From positions 1-64,000 of the forward strand of contig NZ_QKQS01000010.1 of NCBI RefSeq assembly GCF_003226555.1: 64,000 bases of DNA. Direction: 5' to 3'. Positions 35,992-45,458 of this stretch are shown one piece after another. A program made the position numbers and the translations under genes. Position 1 is the stretch's first letter, and each line of letters begins with the position of its first letter. This DNA comes from Rhodopseudomonas palustris (lineage in GTDB: Bacteria; Pseudomonadota; Alphaproteobacteria; Rhizobiales; Xanthobacteraceae). Under the pieces are notes generated by a model. It did not search any database, had not been told where the DNA came from, and saw only the letters and a list, made by a program, of their open reading frames with translations.

Positions 35992-37128
35992 GTGAACCCA
36001 TTGCTCTTTCGTCGACTGACGATCAACGGGAAGTTCCTGACAGCGCGACCTACAGGCGTCCACAGGGTCGCGGATCAACTCATTCGCCAGATCGTTCTGA
36101 ACCACGACATCCTGGACGGAGTATTTCGCTCCTCACCTGCGATTGTCGCCCCCAGATCCGCATCAGAAGGGACCCACGGCGTTCAGGTTGAGCGCTACGG
36201 CCGCCTACGCGGGCAACTGTGGGAGCAAATGGACCTCCCCCGCGCCGCACGCTCGGATCTGCTTCTCAACCTGTGCAATCTTGGGCCGGTCGGACTCCGC
36301 AATGCGATCACCATGATCCATGATGCGCAAGTCTTTATCACGCCGCAATCCTACTCGGTCGCTTTCCGGACGTGGTATAAGACCATCCTGCCGCTCATCG
36401 GCCGGAGGCATCGTCGCATTCTGACAGTGTCCCACTTCTCCGCCGAGCAATTGGTGCGAGCCGGCGTCACAGACGCGGAGCGCATCTCGGTGATCCATAA
36501 CGGCGTCGATCACGTCCTGCAGTATCCACGCGCACCCGAGATCATCAATCGCCTCTCGCTTGAACGTCGGCGCTTTGTTGTCGCGCTGTCTTCCACCCAG
36601 GCGCACAAGAATATTAAGGTCCTGCTGGATGCTTTCTCCAGCCCGGAGCTTTGTGACATCAAGCTCGTCCTGTTTGGCGGACACGATCGTCGCGACTTTG
36701 AACGTCTGTACTCACATGTTCCCGCCAATGTCGTGTTCGCAGGACCGGTGACGGACGGTGAGCTACGGTCCCTCTACGAAGCGGCATTATGCGTGGGGTT
36801 TCCATCCACGACAGAGGGCTTTGGCCTTCCGCCCTTGGAGGGAATGGCTTTGGGCTGTCCGGCCGTCGTAGCACCCTGCGGTGCACTTCCCGAGGTCGCC
36901 GGGCAAGGCGCGCTGTACGCGGCAGCAGGCAACCCTAGGGAGTGGGGCGAAGCGATCAAATCACTTGCGGCCTCACCGCCATTTTGGCTGGAACGTTCGG
37001 TGGAAGCGGCGGCGCAGGCAGCGAATTTTACTTGGCGGAAAGCCGGCGCGGATCTCTGCGACGTCATTCGGCTCGTTGCTGACGACAGACAGCGAATGCC
37101 GGGTTGGAGGGCGAATGGGAGCGACTAG
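35992..37128 (+). CDS. Glycosyltransferase family 4 (GT-B)
   Basis: The 378-residue cytoplasmic enzyme starts at a GTG. RPTGVHRVADQLIRQ near 19 is the N-terminal acceptor part; VSHFSAEQL and ISVIHNGVDH mark the domain junction. The donor-binding motif GFPSTTEGFGLPPLEGMALGC gives the E-x7-E signature (EGFGLPPLE) of GT4 retaining transferases. It should add one sugar to the lipid-linked repeat unit. Its end overlaps the start of the GT2 gene by 14 bases, so the two are co-translated. Confidence 0.92.
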   Translation: MNPLLFRRLTINGKFLTARPTGVHRVADQLIRQIVLNHDILDGVFRSSPAIVAPRSASEGTHGVQVERYGRLRGQLWEQMDLPRAARSDLLLNLCNLGPVGLRNAITMIHDAQVFITPQSYSVAFRTWYKTILPLIGRRHRRILTVSHFSAEQLVRAGVTDAERISVIHNGVDHVLQYPRAPEIINRLSLERRRFVVALSSTQAHKNIKVLLDAFSSPELCDIKLVLFGGHDRRDFERLYSHVPANVVFAGPVTDGELRSLYEAALCVGFPSTTEGFGLPPLEGMALGCPAVVAPCGALPEVAGQGALYAAAGNPREWGEAIKSLAASPPFWLERSVEAAAQAANFTWRKAGADLCDVIRLVADDRQRMPGWRANGSD

Positions 37129-38005
37129 GATCGCGGTGGTCGTCGCCAGCACCGGCCGTCCTGAGGAGCTAGGCCGCTGGAAAGAGCACATTCTACGACA
37201 GACGCTCCAGCCAACTCGGTTCGTATTTACGGTCGTGAAGCCATCGGACCTTCCACACTCGATCTCGATGCCCCCCTGCGCGGAGGTTGTCTACTGCAAT
37301 CCGGGACTTCCCGTGCAGCGCAATGCTGCGCTGGAGTTGCTTCTGGACTCGACCGACGTCATCGCGTTCTTCGACGATGATTATGTGCCATCGGCCTACT
37401 GCCTCCAGGGGATTGAAGACTTCTTTCGGCGACATCCCGCAGTGGTTGCCGTGAATGGGCTGTTGCTGGCCGATGGAATCAACACCGCGGGAATTCCCTA
37501 CGAAGAAGCCATCTCGCTTGTCGACGCCCACGACAAGAACGGCAGGCCGGACGCAAGAGTGATCTGTTCGCTCGATGGGCTGTACGGCTGCAACATGGTG
37601 TATCGGAGCGCTGCCATCGGGGCCGAGCGTTTCGACGAGAACCTGCCGCTGTACGCCTGGCAAGAGGACATCGACTTCGCTGCACGCGTCGGCCGCCAAG
37701 GAGCCCTCGCACTGACCACCGCGTTCGCCGGAGTTCACCAGGGCGTCAAAGCCGCACGTCTTGCGGGCGTGAGACTGGGCTATTCCCAGATCGTCAACCC
37801 CGTGTATCTCATGCGGAAAGGGACTTTGTCCGTCAAAGCCGGCATTCAACTGATCGCGCGCAATCTGGTGATGAACCATGCCCGTGCCTTCAAGCCCGAA
37901 CCGTGGATCGATCGTCGGGGACGCTGCAAGGGGAACTGGATCGGACTTCTCGACCTGCTGATCGGACGCGATCACCCGAAGAGAATCCTGTCCATTCGCC
38001 AGTGA
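37115..38005 (+). CDS. Glycosyltransferase family 2 (GT-A)
   Basis: The start is placed at ATG 37115 after GGAGGGCGA; a longer frame from 36881 only overlaps the previous gene. The 296-residue protein begins IAVVVASTGRPEELG, has the metal-binding DDD-type motif VIAFFDDDYVPS near 88 and a catalytic-site segment LPLYAWQEDIDFAARV near 186, both typical of GT2. It has no membrane segments. It likely adds a further sugar of the repeat unit. Confidence 0.9.
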   Translation: MGATRIAVVVASTGRPEELGRWKEHILRQTLQPTRFVFTVVKPSDLPHSISMPPCAEVVYCNPGLPVQRNAALELLLDSTDVIAFFDDDYVPSAYCLQGIEDFFRRHPAVVAVNGLLLADGINTAGIPYEEAISLVDAHDKNGRPDARVICSLDGLYGCNMVYRSAAIGAERFDENLPLYAWQEDIDFAARVGRQGALALTTAFAGVHQGVKAARLAGVRLGYSQIVNPVYLMRKGTLSVKAGIQLIARNLVMNHARAFKPEPWIDRRGRCKGNWIGLLDLLIGRDHPKRILSIRQ

Positions 38006-38111
38006 ATTCCGACGTATTGCTATTTCACCATAGACATCCGCATCGCGAAAGCTGTGGCGACGAGCACCAAACGAGATCTGATCGGACCGAACCTCGACAA
38101 TGGCGATCGAT

Positions 38112-39617
38112 CTAGCGCCTGATGAACGATCGGATGAACGATCGAACGAGATTCAGGATTTTTGCTTCGGCGCCTGCTGGGCGTCCTGCGAGAAGCCAAA
38201 GTGTCAAGACCGCAACGGTATAGACGGCCCCGGCCAACAGAACCGCCCCCACGAGGTTCGTGGCCATCAGAATGATTTTAGGCTCGTGCTCCAGGTCTCG
38301 GAGGAGTGGATGAACGGCCGCCGTCATCAACGCCCCAGCCACGATTGTACGCCAATGCTCCGCAACCTGCTTCCAAGCAGCCCAGCCGATGGTTTGTTGC
38401 GCCGCCCGCATTGAAACCGCTGCCACGAATACCGCGGTCAGCATTCTCATCGCAACCGCCCCTTCCATCCCGAACAGCCAGATCGCGACGAGCAGAATTG
38501 GCATCTTGAACAGCAATTCCGATAGTGCGATCGGAAACAGCGCGTGTGTCCGGTTCAGCGACATCAGTAGCGGCGATAGCGGCGCCACGAACAGTGATGG
38601 AATGATCGACAACGCCATGAACGACACGATCGACGAAATCACGCCCCACTTCTCGCCCAAAACCAATCGGATCAGCGGGTCCGCAGCCAGGGCGAGCCCG
38701 ATCAGGACGGGAAGACCAACGCAGACAATCATCGCCGCGCTCGCGCGATACGCATCTTTCAATCGCACCGGATTGTCACGGATCAATGAAAACGCCACGG
38801 TGAGCGGGTTGAGAAGCTGGACAACGATCACCTGGGTCGGCAACGACGCCAAGTTTGATGCCATGGAAAAGCGGCCGAGATCCTGACGGCTCGCCATCCG
38901 CCCCAGAATCAACTGATCAATCTGCCAGTTCATGGCCCCGACCAGCTGATTGATCGTGGACCACCGCACAAACGCGGAAAACTCGTTCCATTCCGCCAGC
39001 GACAAGCGCGGCCTATATCTGAACGCAATATGGCTGGCGACAGCTATTGTCAGCGGCGTCGCAATCGTCCCGACTGCGATCGCCCAATACGACCCCGTGC
39101 ACCATGCGATCACGACCGACAACACGAGCGACATCAGCTTGCCCGCCGCCTCCAGAAAGACGACCGGACGATAGTCCATACGACGGGTACACTCAGTGAT
39201 CCGCGGGCTTCCCAGGCTCCGGACCGCAGGAGCCGTACCAAGCGCAGCAATCAACCCTATGAGTCGTTCATCCTTATACAACTCGGCAATCGGCCACGAC
39301 AAAGCCGTCACAATCGCCATCAAGGCGCAAGACCTCAACAATCCCACGGTGAAAGCGGTGTCGTAATGTCGCTTGGTGGGATCTCTCACTCTGATGAGAG
39401 CCACGCCGATGGGAATCTCCATGACCGCTTCGACAATGACGATCACGGACATCGCGATGGCTACGACCCCGAAGTCGGTGGGCGTCAGAAGCCGGCCCAG
39501 TAGACTCAACGTGATCAGATCGATGCACCTGGTGATCAGACGCGAAGCCACCAGCAGACCGGCGCTCGCAGCGGCTCTCGTACCGACCGGCGCCTCTGAA
39601 TGAACTTCAGCTCCCAT
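38112..39617 (-). CDS. Wzx-like polysaccharide flippase
   Basis: The ATG at 39617 (501 residues) is preferred to a TTG at 39635. The protein has about 12-14 membrane helices and the MOP/MATE-type pattern of oligosaccharide flippases: an N-terminal ASAGLLVASRLITRCIDLITL, LLGRLLTPTDFGVVAI and a repeat of the fold in the second half. It should turn undecaprenol-linked repeat units across the inner membrane for the Wzy polymerase. The last 20 residues are basic and Ile/Arg rich. Confidence 0.88.
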   Translation of the reverse strand: MGAEVHSEAPVGTRAAASAGLLVASRLITRCIDLITLSLLGRLLTPTDFGVVAIAMSVIVIVEAVMEIPIGVALIRVRDPTKRHYDTAFTVGLLRSCALMAIVTALSWPIAELYKDERLIGLIAALGTAPAVRSLGSPRITECTRRMDYRPVVFLEAAGKLMSLVLSVVIAWCTGSYWAIAVGTIATPLTIAVASHIAFRYRPRLSLAEWNEFSAFVRWSTINQLVGAMNWQIDQLILGRMASRQDLGRFSMASNLASLPTQVIVVQLLNPLTVAFSLIRDNPVRLKDAYRASAAMIVCVGLPVLIGLALAADPLIRLVLGEKWGVISSIVSFMALSIIPSLFVAPLSPLLMSLNRTHALFPIALSELLFKMPILLVAIWLFGMEGAVAMRMLTAVFVAAVSMRAAQQTIGWAAWKQVAEHWRTIVAGALMTAAVHPLLRDLEHEPKIILMATNLVGAVLLAGAVYTVAVLTLWLLAGRPAGAEAKILNLVRSFIRSFIRR

Positions 39618-39757
39618 CACCCACCAGACATCCAACCCGAAACGCCACGCCGGTAGAGGCGCAGGTCATCATCGCTCTGCGAGACGCGATTGCCCGGTCG
39701 TCCTGCCTCACCCGAGTGAGCCGCGGAACGGCCCGATGCGTCTGCCGGCAATCGACC

Positions 39758-40975
39758 TCACGATATCAATTCTCCTACTGGATGATCGCTGTGTGTCCGC
39801 CCAGCCAAGATCGGCTTGACCGCTCGGCTCAGAGGCCGCTCGACCACTGCCCAGCCCACGACCCCGCTCGCAACAACCAGAACAGTCAAGATCACCACAT
39901 TGAGGTCGAATGGCAAAGTTCCGAAGCCAAGATGAGACATCACGGTGCCCCACATCGGCAGCGCGAAAACCTGAAACAAATAGATTGAATAAGATGCACC
40001 GCCGAGCACCGCTGCCAATCGCCGCCACCGCCCCTGCCCCAGATCGAAGACCGTCGCGGCAATGACGATCCCCGCAGCCGGGATTCCCCAGAGCGCAAAC
40101 CGGCCAGCCCCCTCTTCGTCCGGCGTCCAATAGACGGTCGCCGACAGCACCGCAAGCGACGCCGTCGCGACCGCCCATGCGGCCGGGACGGAAAGTTTGC
40201 CTCCCGTGAGCCGCCAATAGGCGATCCCACCACCGAGCAGAAATTCCAGCAGCAGCCAACTCGTCACGAACTTAGCCGAAGGGGCCTCCGGAGCCAGAGC
40301 GACTCCCAACCCGACCAGAACAGTGAACGACGCGAGCAACAATCGTAGCGCCAGCGGACGCGGCAACACTATCGACAAGCCGAACGCGAAATAGAAGAAC
40401 ATCTCGTAGTTCAGCGTCCACCCCACCCCAATGACCGGCGACACCCCCCGTCCGGGTGCGGGAATCGGCAGGAACATGTAGGACCCGACGATCCACCCCG
40501 GATCGAGTGCCGCATAATGCGTTGTGAACATCCCCGGCGCGAGGATCATGACCGATACGGCAGCAGTCGTGAGCAACCAGTACAACGGCACTATTCTGGC
40601 AACCCGTTTTCTGAAGAAGCGCGACACTGCCCCAGGACGGTTGAAATCATCCCAGTGCACGTAAAGCATCACGAAGCTTGAGATCACGAAGAATAAGTCC
40701 ACTCCCGCGTCGCCCACCCTGCATTGACCTGCGCCGCCGGAAAACAAAACTGAACCACCCCTTCCCTCCGGAAACACATAGCCGATCCGCGTCGTTGCAT
40801 GCGTAAACACCACGGCAATCGCTGCGAGCGCGCGAAGCAGTTGGATAGCGTCGATACGCCCTCTGTTGACTTTTAGATCAACAACGCTCGGCAGCACTCG
40901 CATCTCCCGAAACACTTTCTCACTATCAACTTGCAATCCGCCCGCGATTTGCGGGACAATGCTGCGTCGCTTCAC
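39758..40975 (-). CDS. Acyltransferase family 3 membrane protein
   Basis: The 405-residue frame begins with a GTG at 40975; a start at about 40894 (GTG after GGGAG) would remove 27 residues that are not part of the family. The conserved start RIDAIQLLRALAAIAVVFTHA with its His in helix 1, VDLFFVISSFVMLY and RFFRKRVARIVPLYW are standard for membrane O-acyltransferases such as ExoZ/OafA. There are about ten helices. It probably acetylates or succinylates the exopolysaccharide. A variant of the palindromic motif lies inside its 5' end. Confidence 0.9.
   Translation of the reverse strand: MKRRSIVPQIAGGLQVDSEKVFREMRVLPSVVDLKVNRGRIDAIQLLRALAAIAVVFTHATTRIGYVFPEGRGGSVLFSGGAGQCRVGDAGVDLFFVISSFVMLYVHWDDFNRPGAVSRFFRKRVARIVPLYWLLTTAAVSVMILAPGMFTTHYAALDPGWIVGSYMFLPIPAPGRGVSPVIGVGWTLNYEMFFYFAFGLSIVLPRPLALRLLLASFTVLVGLGVALAPEAPSAKFVTSWLLLEFLLGGGIAYWRLTGGKLSVPAAWAVATASLAVLSATVYWTPDEEGAGRFALWGIPAAGIVIAATVFDLGQGRWRRLAAVLGGASYSIYLFQVFALPMWGTVMSHLGFGTLPFDLNVVILTVLVVASGVVGWAVVERPLSRAVKPILAGRTHSDHPVGELIS
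40865..40882. promoter_or_regulatory. Operator-like sequence inside the acyltransferase 5' end
   Basis: GTTGACTTTTAGATCAAC matches 11 of 12 fixed bases of the palindrome. It lies in codons for VDLKVN near the N-terminus of the acyltransferase, so it may be chance. If real, it could act on that gene or on the aminotransferase gene starting 378 bp away on the plus strand. Confidence 0.35.
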
Positions 40976-41259
40976 CGAAGATCCATGCTGTCCCTGTTCA
41001 CCTCATTCCGCAACCAACATCTCATCGACATTCCGCGGGACTCGACTTTGAACGTCATGGCGACCGATACAAACCAAACACCATCGCGTAGGCACAGCGC
41101 ATCCCCAATGACGCCCCCTCAAATGGACAACAACCCTACTTGCAGGTGCAGCCGTTTCGCCGTTCACTATCTTTCGTTCGATCGTTTGCTGATCATCCGT
41201 TACTTCGATACTCACAACGGATACAACTCTGACTTGCTGTAACGAATTGAGGTCCTCGA

Positions 41260-42405
41260 ATGCCGCGCGTTGGATTCTCGGAGTGGTTCGCATTGACGAA
41301 GGTCGTCGCTCGCGGTCAGCTGTTACGCTACCGTGGCGGCGAGCAAGGTTACACAACGCAGTTCGAGCAGAACCTCGAGAAGCAGATGGGCGTGAAGCAC
41401 GCGTTGACCGTGAACAGCGGAACGAGCGCCCTGATCTCCGCGTTGGCCGCAGCCGGCATCGGTCCCGGCGACGAGGTACTTGTTCCCGCCTACACCTGGG
41501 TCGCGACGGCTATTGCACCACTCATGGTCGGCGCCATCCCTATCGTCGTCGACGTCAACGAGAGCCTGACGATCGACCCCGAGGACATCAAGCGCAAGAT
41601 CACCCCTTACACTAAAGCGATCATGCCAGTTCACATGCTCAATCTGGTGTGTGACATGGACGCAATCGTGTCGATCGCTCGCGAGCACAGGCTCAAGATC
41701 ATTGAAGACGCCTGTCAGGCGGTTGGGCTGATGTACAAGGGCCGCCGTGTCGGCACAATCGGGGACGCCGGCGCATATAGCTTCAATCAGTTCAAGAACC
41801 TCAATTCTGGCGAGGGAGGAGCGGTGCTTACCAATGATGACCGCCTCTTCACCCGCGCCCGCATGTTCCACGATGCGGGAAGCTATACTCGCGAGTACTC
41901 GTACGAATCCAACGAGGCCCCCTTCATCGGAATGAACTTCAAGGTATCGGAGCTGACAGGGGCCGTCCTTCATGCCCAACTGCCTAAGCTCGACCCATTG
42001 ATTTCGCGCTTGCGGTCCCGCTACCCCATCATGGTGAAGCACTTATCTCAGACCGATAAGCTCAAGATTTCACCGCACAACGACCCCGATAACGCCGCCG
42101 GGCTCACCGTGATCCTCAATACCGCCGAAGATGCCAAGCGGTTCGCGAAAAACCGGGGTGTCGACCGGCTGATCGACACCGGCCGCCACGTCTACACCAA
42201 CTGGCGCCCAATCATGACCCAGCGCACCTTCGATGACCGGATGAATCCGTGGAAGTGGGCAAAACGGGACATCCGCTACTCGGAAGACATGTGCAGCCGG
42301 ACGCTCGACATCCTGTCTCGCACCTGCCGCGTCTCTCTTGGTCCGCAGTACCCAATTCCGTTCATGGAATTGCGCGGACGATCTCTCCTCAAGGCCGCGT
42401 CCTAG
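41260..42405 (+). CDS. DegT/DnrJ/EryC1/StrS-family sugar aminotransferase
   Basis: This 381-residue PLP enzyme has the family landmarks: NSGTSALISALAAAGIGPGDEVLVP near 52 (divided here only by position), the PLP-facing Asp150 in IIEDACQA, and Lys179 in SFNQFKNLNSGEGG. Such enzymes aminate keto-sugar nucleotides, so the exopolysaccharide or a linked glycan probably contains an amino sugar. It starts a plus-strand group with two glycosyltransferases. No dedicated dehydratase is seen nearby. Confidence 0.9.
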   Translation: MPRVGFSEWFALTKVVARGQLLRYRGGEQGYTTQFEQNLEKQMGVKHALTVNSGTSALISALAAAGIGPGDEVLVPAYTWVATAIAPLMVGAIPIVVDVNESLTIDPEDIKRKITPYTKAIMPVHMLNLVCDMDAIVSIAREHRLKIIEDACQAVGLMYKGRRVGTIGDAGAYSFNQFKNLNSGEGGAVLTNDDRLFTRARMFHDAGSYTREYSYESNEAPFIGMNFKVSELTGAVLHAQLPKLDPLISRLRSRYPIMVKHLSQTDKLKISPHNDPDNAAGLTVILNTAEDAKRFAKNRGVDRLIDTGRHVYTNWRPIMTQRTFDDRMNPWKWAKRDIRYSEDMCSRTLDILSRTCRVSLGPQYPIPFMELRGRSLLKAAS

Positions 42406-42483
42406 AAAGACACTTGAAGAGAGCTCTTGAGGTTCAGCTTTTCTCCGGTCGCGCTATCCGCTCTCGAATTGAAGCCAAAGGCA

Positions 42484-43290
42484 ATGAACCCATCGGTCAA
42501 AATCGTCGTCTTGAGCCTGCCGACTGCCGAAGCGCGCAGGAGCCAGATGACCGCCATGCTGAGCAAGGCGTTGCGGGGCTGGCAGTACTTCGATGCCCAC
42601 ACTTCATTGAAGTGCCCCAACTTGCATTACGACAGCACCGAACTGCGACGACACTTCGGACGCCATCTTTCGCCTCCCGAACTTGCCGTCTGCTCGAGCC
42701 ACGCCGCAATCCTCGGCGAATTCATCGACCGCAACCAGGCCGACTACATCCTGGTGCTCGAGGACGATGTAATCTTTGATACCGACTTTCCGCTCGATCA
42801 GTTTTGCGCCTTCTGCGCCGACAACGGGCTCGAGTACGTTCGCCTATTCGGAAAACACTACGCCAAGGCCGTTCGTCTCGGCTTCTTCTACGACAGATCT
42901 ATCGTGCGGTTCACCACCAGCCCCGCTGGCGCCCAAGCCTATCTAATGTCACGCATAGCTGCCCGGCGCTTTCTCGACAGCTATCGATCCATCCGAGCTA
43001 CGGTTGATCTGGCTATGGATTCGTTCTGGATCACGCAGCTGCCGATCTATTCGATTTTTCCTTACCCCATCATTGAACGTTTCTCGCCCACCTCGATTCC
43101 GATGCCACCGAACTCAGTCGACGTGCGCGGGTGGGAGAACTTGGCTTGGCAGAGTACTCGGGCGGTCAACAAAGCACGAAAGATTCTGACGAACGTCAAG
43201 CTTCGCAAGCTCGACGAGCGCATGCGTCAGCGCCAATGGGATTTTCGTCAAGTCGGACAAGTCGATTATCTACAACGCCGGGAGCGTTAG
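42484..43290 (+). CDS. Glycosyltransferase family 25
   Basis: The ATG at 42484 (268 residues) follows AAAGG; a TTG at 42427 is less likely. VKIVVLSLPTAEARRSQM at the N-terminus, CSSHAAILGEFIDR and the metal-binding VLEDDVIFDTDF near 96-107 are the GT25 pattern known from LPS galactosyltransferases. There are no membrane segments. It lies 79 bases after the aminotransferase gene and 29 bases before a GT4 gene. Confidence 0.87.
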   Translation: MNPSVKIVVLSLPTAEARRSQMTAMLSKALRGWQYFDAHTSLKCPNLHYDSTELRRHFGRHLSPPELAVCSSHAAILGEFIDRNQADYILVLEDDVIFDTDFPLDQFCAFCADNGLEYVRLFGKHYAKAVRLGFFYDRSIVRFTTSPAGAQAYLMSRIAARRFLDSYRSIRATVDLAMDSFWITQLPIYSIFPYPIIERFSPTSIPMPPNSVDVRGWENLAWQSTRAVNKARKILTNVKLRKLDERMRQRQWDFRQVGQVDYLQRRER

Positions 43291-43318
43291 CCCGAACGCC
43301 ATAGCTGGAGCGTTTCTC

Positions 43319-44437
43319 TTGAAAGTGGCAATCGTACACTACTGGTTCGTCGGAATGCGAGGCGGCGAGAAGGTCATTGACGCTCTCTGCGAACTATACC
43401 CGCAGGCTGACATTTTCACTCATGTCTTCGTCCCCGACGCGGTGAGCGACCGGATTCGTGCTCATCGCGTGACGACTTCATTCATCAACTCGCTTCCCCG
43501 TGCCAGATCGATGTACAAGTCGTACCTGCCACTGATGCCACTGGCCCTTGAGCAATTGGATCTGAGCGGTTACGACCTGATCATCAGCAGCGAATCCGGG
43601 CCCGCCAAGGGGATTATCGCGCCGCCCGATGCACTTCACGTCTGCTACTGCCACACCCCGATGCGATACATCTGGAATATGTACCACGACTATCGGAGCG
43701 GTGCCGGCAGAATAACGCAATTGTTGATGCCGCCCATGTCTCACTATCTCCGGATGTGGGACGTTTCAGCCGCATCTCGCGTCGACAGCTTCATTGCCAA
43801 TTCCGCGACGGTCGCCGATCGAATAGAGCGATATTATCGCCGCGAGTCTGTCATTATTCATCCGCCCGTTGACACCTCAGCGTTCACGCCGATCCTGACA
43901 TCGCAACTGGGAGACTATTACCTGATGGCTGGCGAACTCGTCGCCTATAAGCGACCCGATCTGGCGGTTCACGCATTCAACCAGATCGGCCGGAAATTGG
44001 TCGTGATCGGCGGCGGAGACATGCTCGACGAATTGAAGAGGATCGCCGGACCGAACGTGACCGTGATGGGCTCACAGCCATTCGAAGTCCTGCGCGATTA
44101 CTACAGTCATTGCCGCGCGCTGATCTTCCCCGGTGAGGAAGATTTCGGCATGGTCCCAGTGGAAGCGATGGCGGCCGGGCGCCCAGTTGTTGCCTTTGGA
44201 AAAGGCGGAGCAACAGAGACCGTGGCACCGGGGCTTTCCGGGGTTTTTTTTCAATCACAGGAGATCGACGCTATCCGCGCGGCTATCCTTCAGCTCGATG
44301 AGATGGCGATCGATCCGGGCAAGATCTCAAATCATGCTGCTCGGTTCGGCAAACAGGCTTTCTTCAAAGGATTCCGCTCGCACATCGACCAGCTGCTGGA
44401 CTTGAAGTCCGGGACCGTCAGCCGCCTCGAGGCTTAG
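43319..44437 (+). CDS. Glycosyltransferase family 4, WbaZ-like
   Basis: The 372-residue enzyme begins at a TTG (MKVAIVHYWFVGMRGGEKVIDALCELYPQAD is the usual N-terminus, so the start is sound). SESGPAKGII, CYCHTPMRYIW and FIANSATVADRI are characteristic of mannosyltransferases of the WbaZ type; EEDFGMVPVEAMAAGRPVV carries the E-x7-E motif. With manC at the left end of the window, a mannose donor is plausible. Its stop overlaps the convergent phosphatase gene by four bases. Confidence 0.9.
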   Translation: MKVAIVHYWFVGMRGGEKVIDALCELYPQADIFTHVFVPDAVSDRIRAHRVTTSFINSLPRARSMYKSYLPLMPLALEQLDLSGYDLIISSESGPAKGIIAPPDALHVCYCHTPMRYIWNMYHDYRSGAGRITQLLMPPMSHYLRMWDVSAASRVDSFIANSATVADRIERYYRRESVIIHPPVDTSAFTPILTSQLGDYYLMAGELVAYKRPDLAVHAFNQIGRKLVVIGGGDMLDELKRIAGPNVTVMGSQPFEVLRDYYSHCRALIFPGEEDFGMVPVEAMAAGRPVVAFGKGGATETVAPGLSGVFFQSQEIDAIRAAILQLDEMAIDPGKISNHAARFGKQAFFKGFRSHIDQLLDLKSGTVSRLEA

Positions 44438-45210
44438 CCTGTCGCCAGCACTGAAAGACCCTCGCGGTCCACGATCAGACATGTCAGATGCCCCGTGACG
44501 AAGGCGCCCGTATCGATATTGATCCTGTTCGACCGCATGTCGATGCGCTGGACGGGCGTGTGGCCATGAACGACCAGTTTTTCGAAATTCAACGTCGACG
44601 ACAGAAACTCATCCCGTATCCAGAGAAGGTCGCGTTCTGACTGCCTAGACAATGCAACTCCGGGCTTCACACCAGCATGGGCGAAGAAGACCTTTCCGCA
44701 AGAGAACGAGCTCTGCAGCCCGTTCAGGAATCGAAGATGGGCGTCCGGAAGCCTCTCCCGAAACACCAGTTGCAGTTCAGCAACGCCGGACTCGGAAAGC
44801 ACCTTCTTCGGCTCAATTCCGTAAGACACCAACGTCTCTAATCCGCCAAGTCGCCGCATCCAATTCTCGAAAATGGCGACATCGGTCAGGGATCTGATCG
44901 CGACGGCCTCATGGTTTCCGCGGAGAAAGACGAACTCCCTTTCGCTCCCCCTACGAATGAGGCTGTCGATGACATCGCAAGACTTTGGTCCACGATCGAC
45001 GTAGTCGCCGAGGAACACGCAGATTGGGCGAACGATGGGGCGCTTCGCCAAGTCATGGTCGATCTTGTGAAACAGCCGATCCATCAGATCGGCGCGGCCA
45101 TGCACATCTCCGACAGCATAGATCCGCACCCCTTCCGGTAGAAACGGTAACCAGTGCCCACACTCTCCTGAATGAAAACTCTGTGCGATCTCCTCGCTCC
45201 ATCTCGTCAC
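44434..45210 (-). CDS. PPP-family metallophosphoesterase
   Basis: The 258-residue protein has the complete metal-binding set: YAVGDVHGRADLM near 31, FLGDYVDRGP near 67, FLRGNHEAV near 97, an AHAGV and VVHGHTPV. This is the layout of bacterial Ser/Thr protein phosphatases and of ApaH-like enzymes. It is cytoplasmic. Next to a bacterial tyrosine kinase gene it might reverse phosphorylation, but PPP enzymes are not specific for tyrosine, so this is only a possibility. Confidence 0.88.
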   Translation of the reverse strand: MTRWSEEIAQSFHSGECGHWLPFLPEGVRIYAVGDVHGRADLMDRLFHKIDHDLAKRPIVRPICVFLGDYVDRGPKSCDVIDSLIRRGSEREFVFLRGNHEAVAIRSLTDVAIFENWMRRLGGLETLVSYGIEPKKVLSESGVAELQLVFRERLPDAHLRFLNGLQSSFSCGKVFFAHAGVKPGVALSRQSERDLLWIRDEFLSSTLNFEKLVVHGHTPVQRIDMRSNRINIDTGAFVTGHLTCLIVDREGLSVLATG

Positions 45211-45350
45211 GGCGCTTCAGCCCTTCGTCTACAAACACCGACAGCCGGATTCAACGTATCGCCGCATCGATCTCTCGGGCCGGTCCCGGCATCGCCATCG
45301 AGAATGTAATATCCTTCATACCCACACTGGACTCCATCGGCCTCAGGCTG

Positions 45351-45364
45351 TTGATCACAATCAA
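45351..45364. promoter_or_regulatory. FNR/FixK-type box
   Basis: TTGATCACAATCAA is a perfect match to the FNR/FixK pattern TTGAT-N4-ATCAA, and G and C flank it symmetrically. It lies in the 248-bp divergent gap, 95 bp before the secreted-protein gene that leads into the kinase gene and 140 bp before the phosphatase gene. It suggests control by low oxygen. Confidence 0.65.
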
Positions 45365-45458
45365 CTATAACCGGCGACCATGATTGAACCTAGGTGCCGT
45401 TTCATGTATCTAAGAACTACAAAATTCATTTTGATAAACAATACCTTGGAGTCGTCAG

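Noticed and set aside
44210-44260. GGGGCTTTCCGGGG followed by a T-run, like a terminator
   Set aside because: It lies inside the well-supported glycosyltransferase frame (43319-44437) and is translated as part of it.
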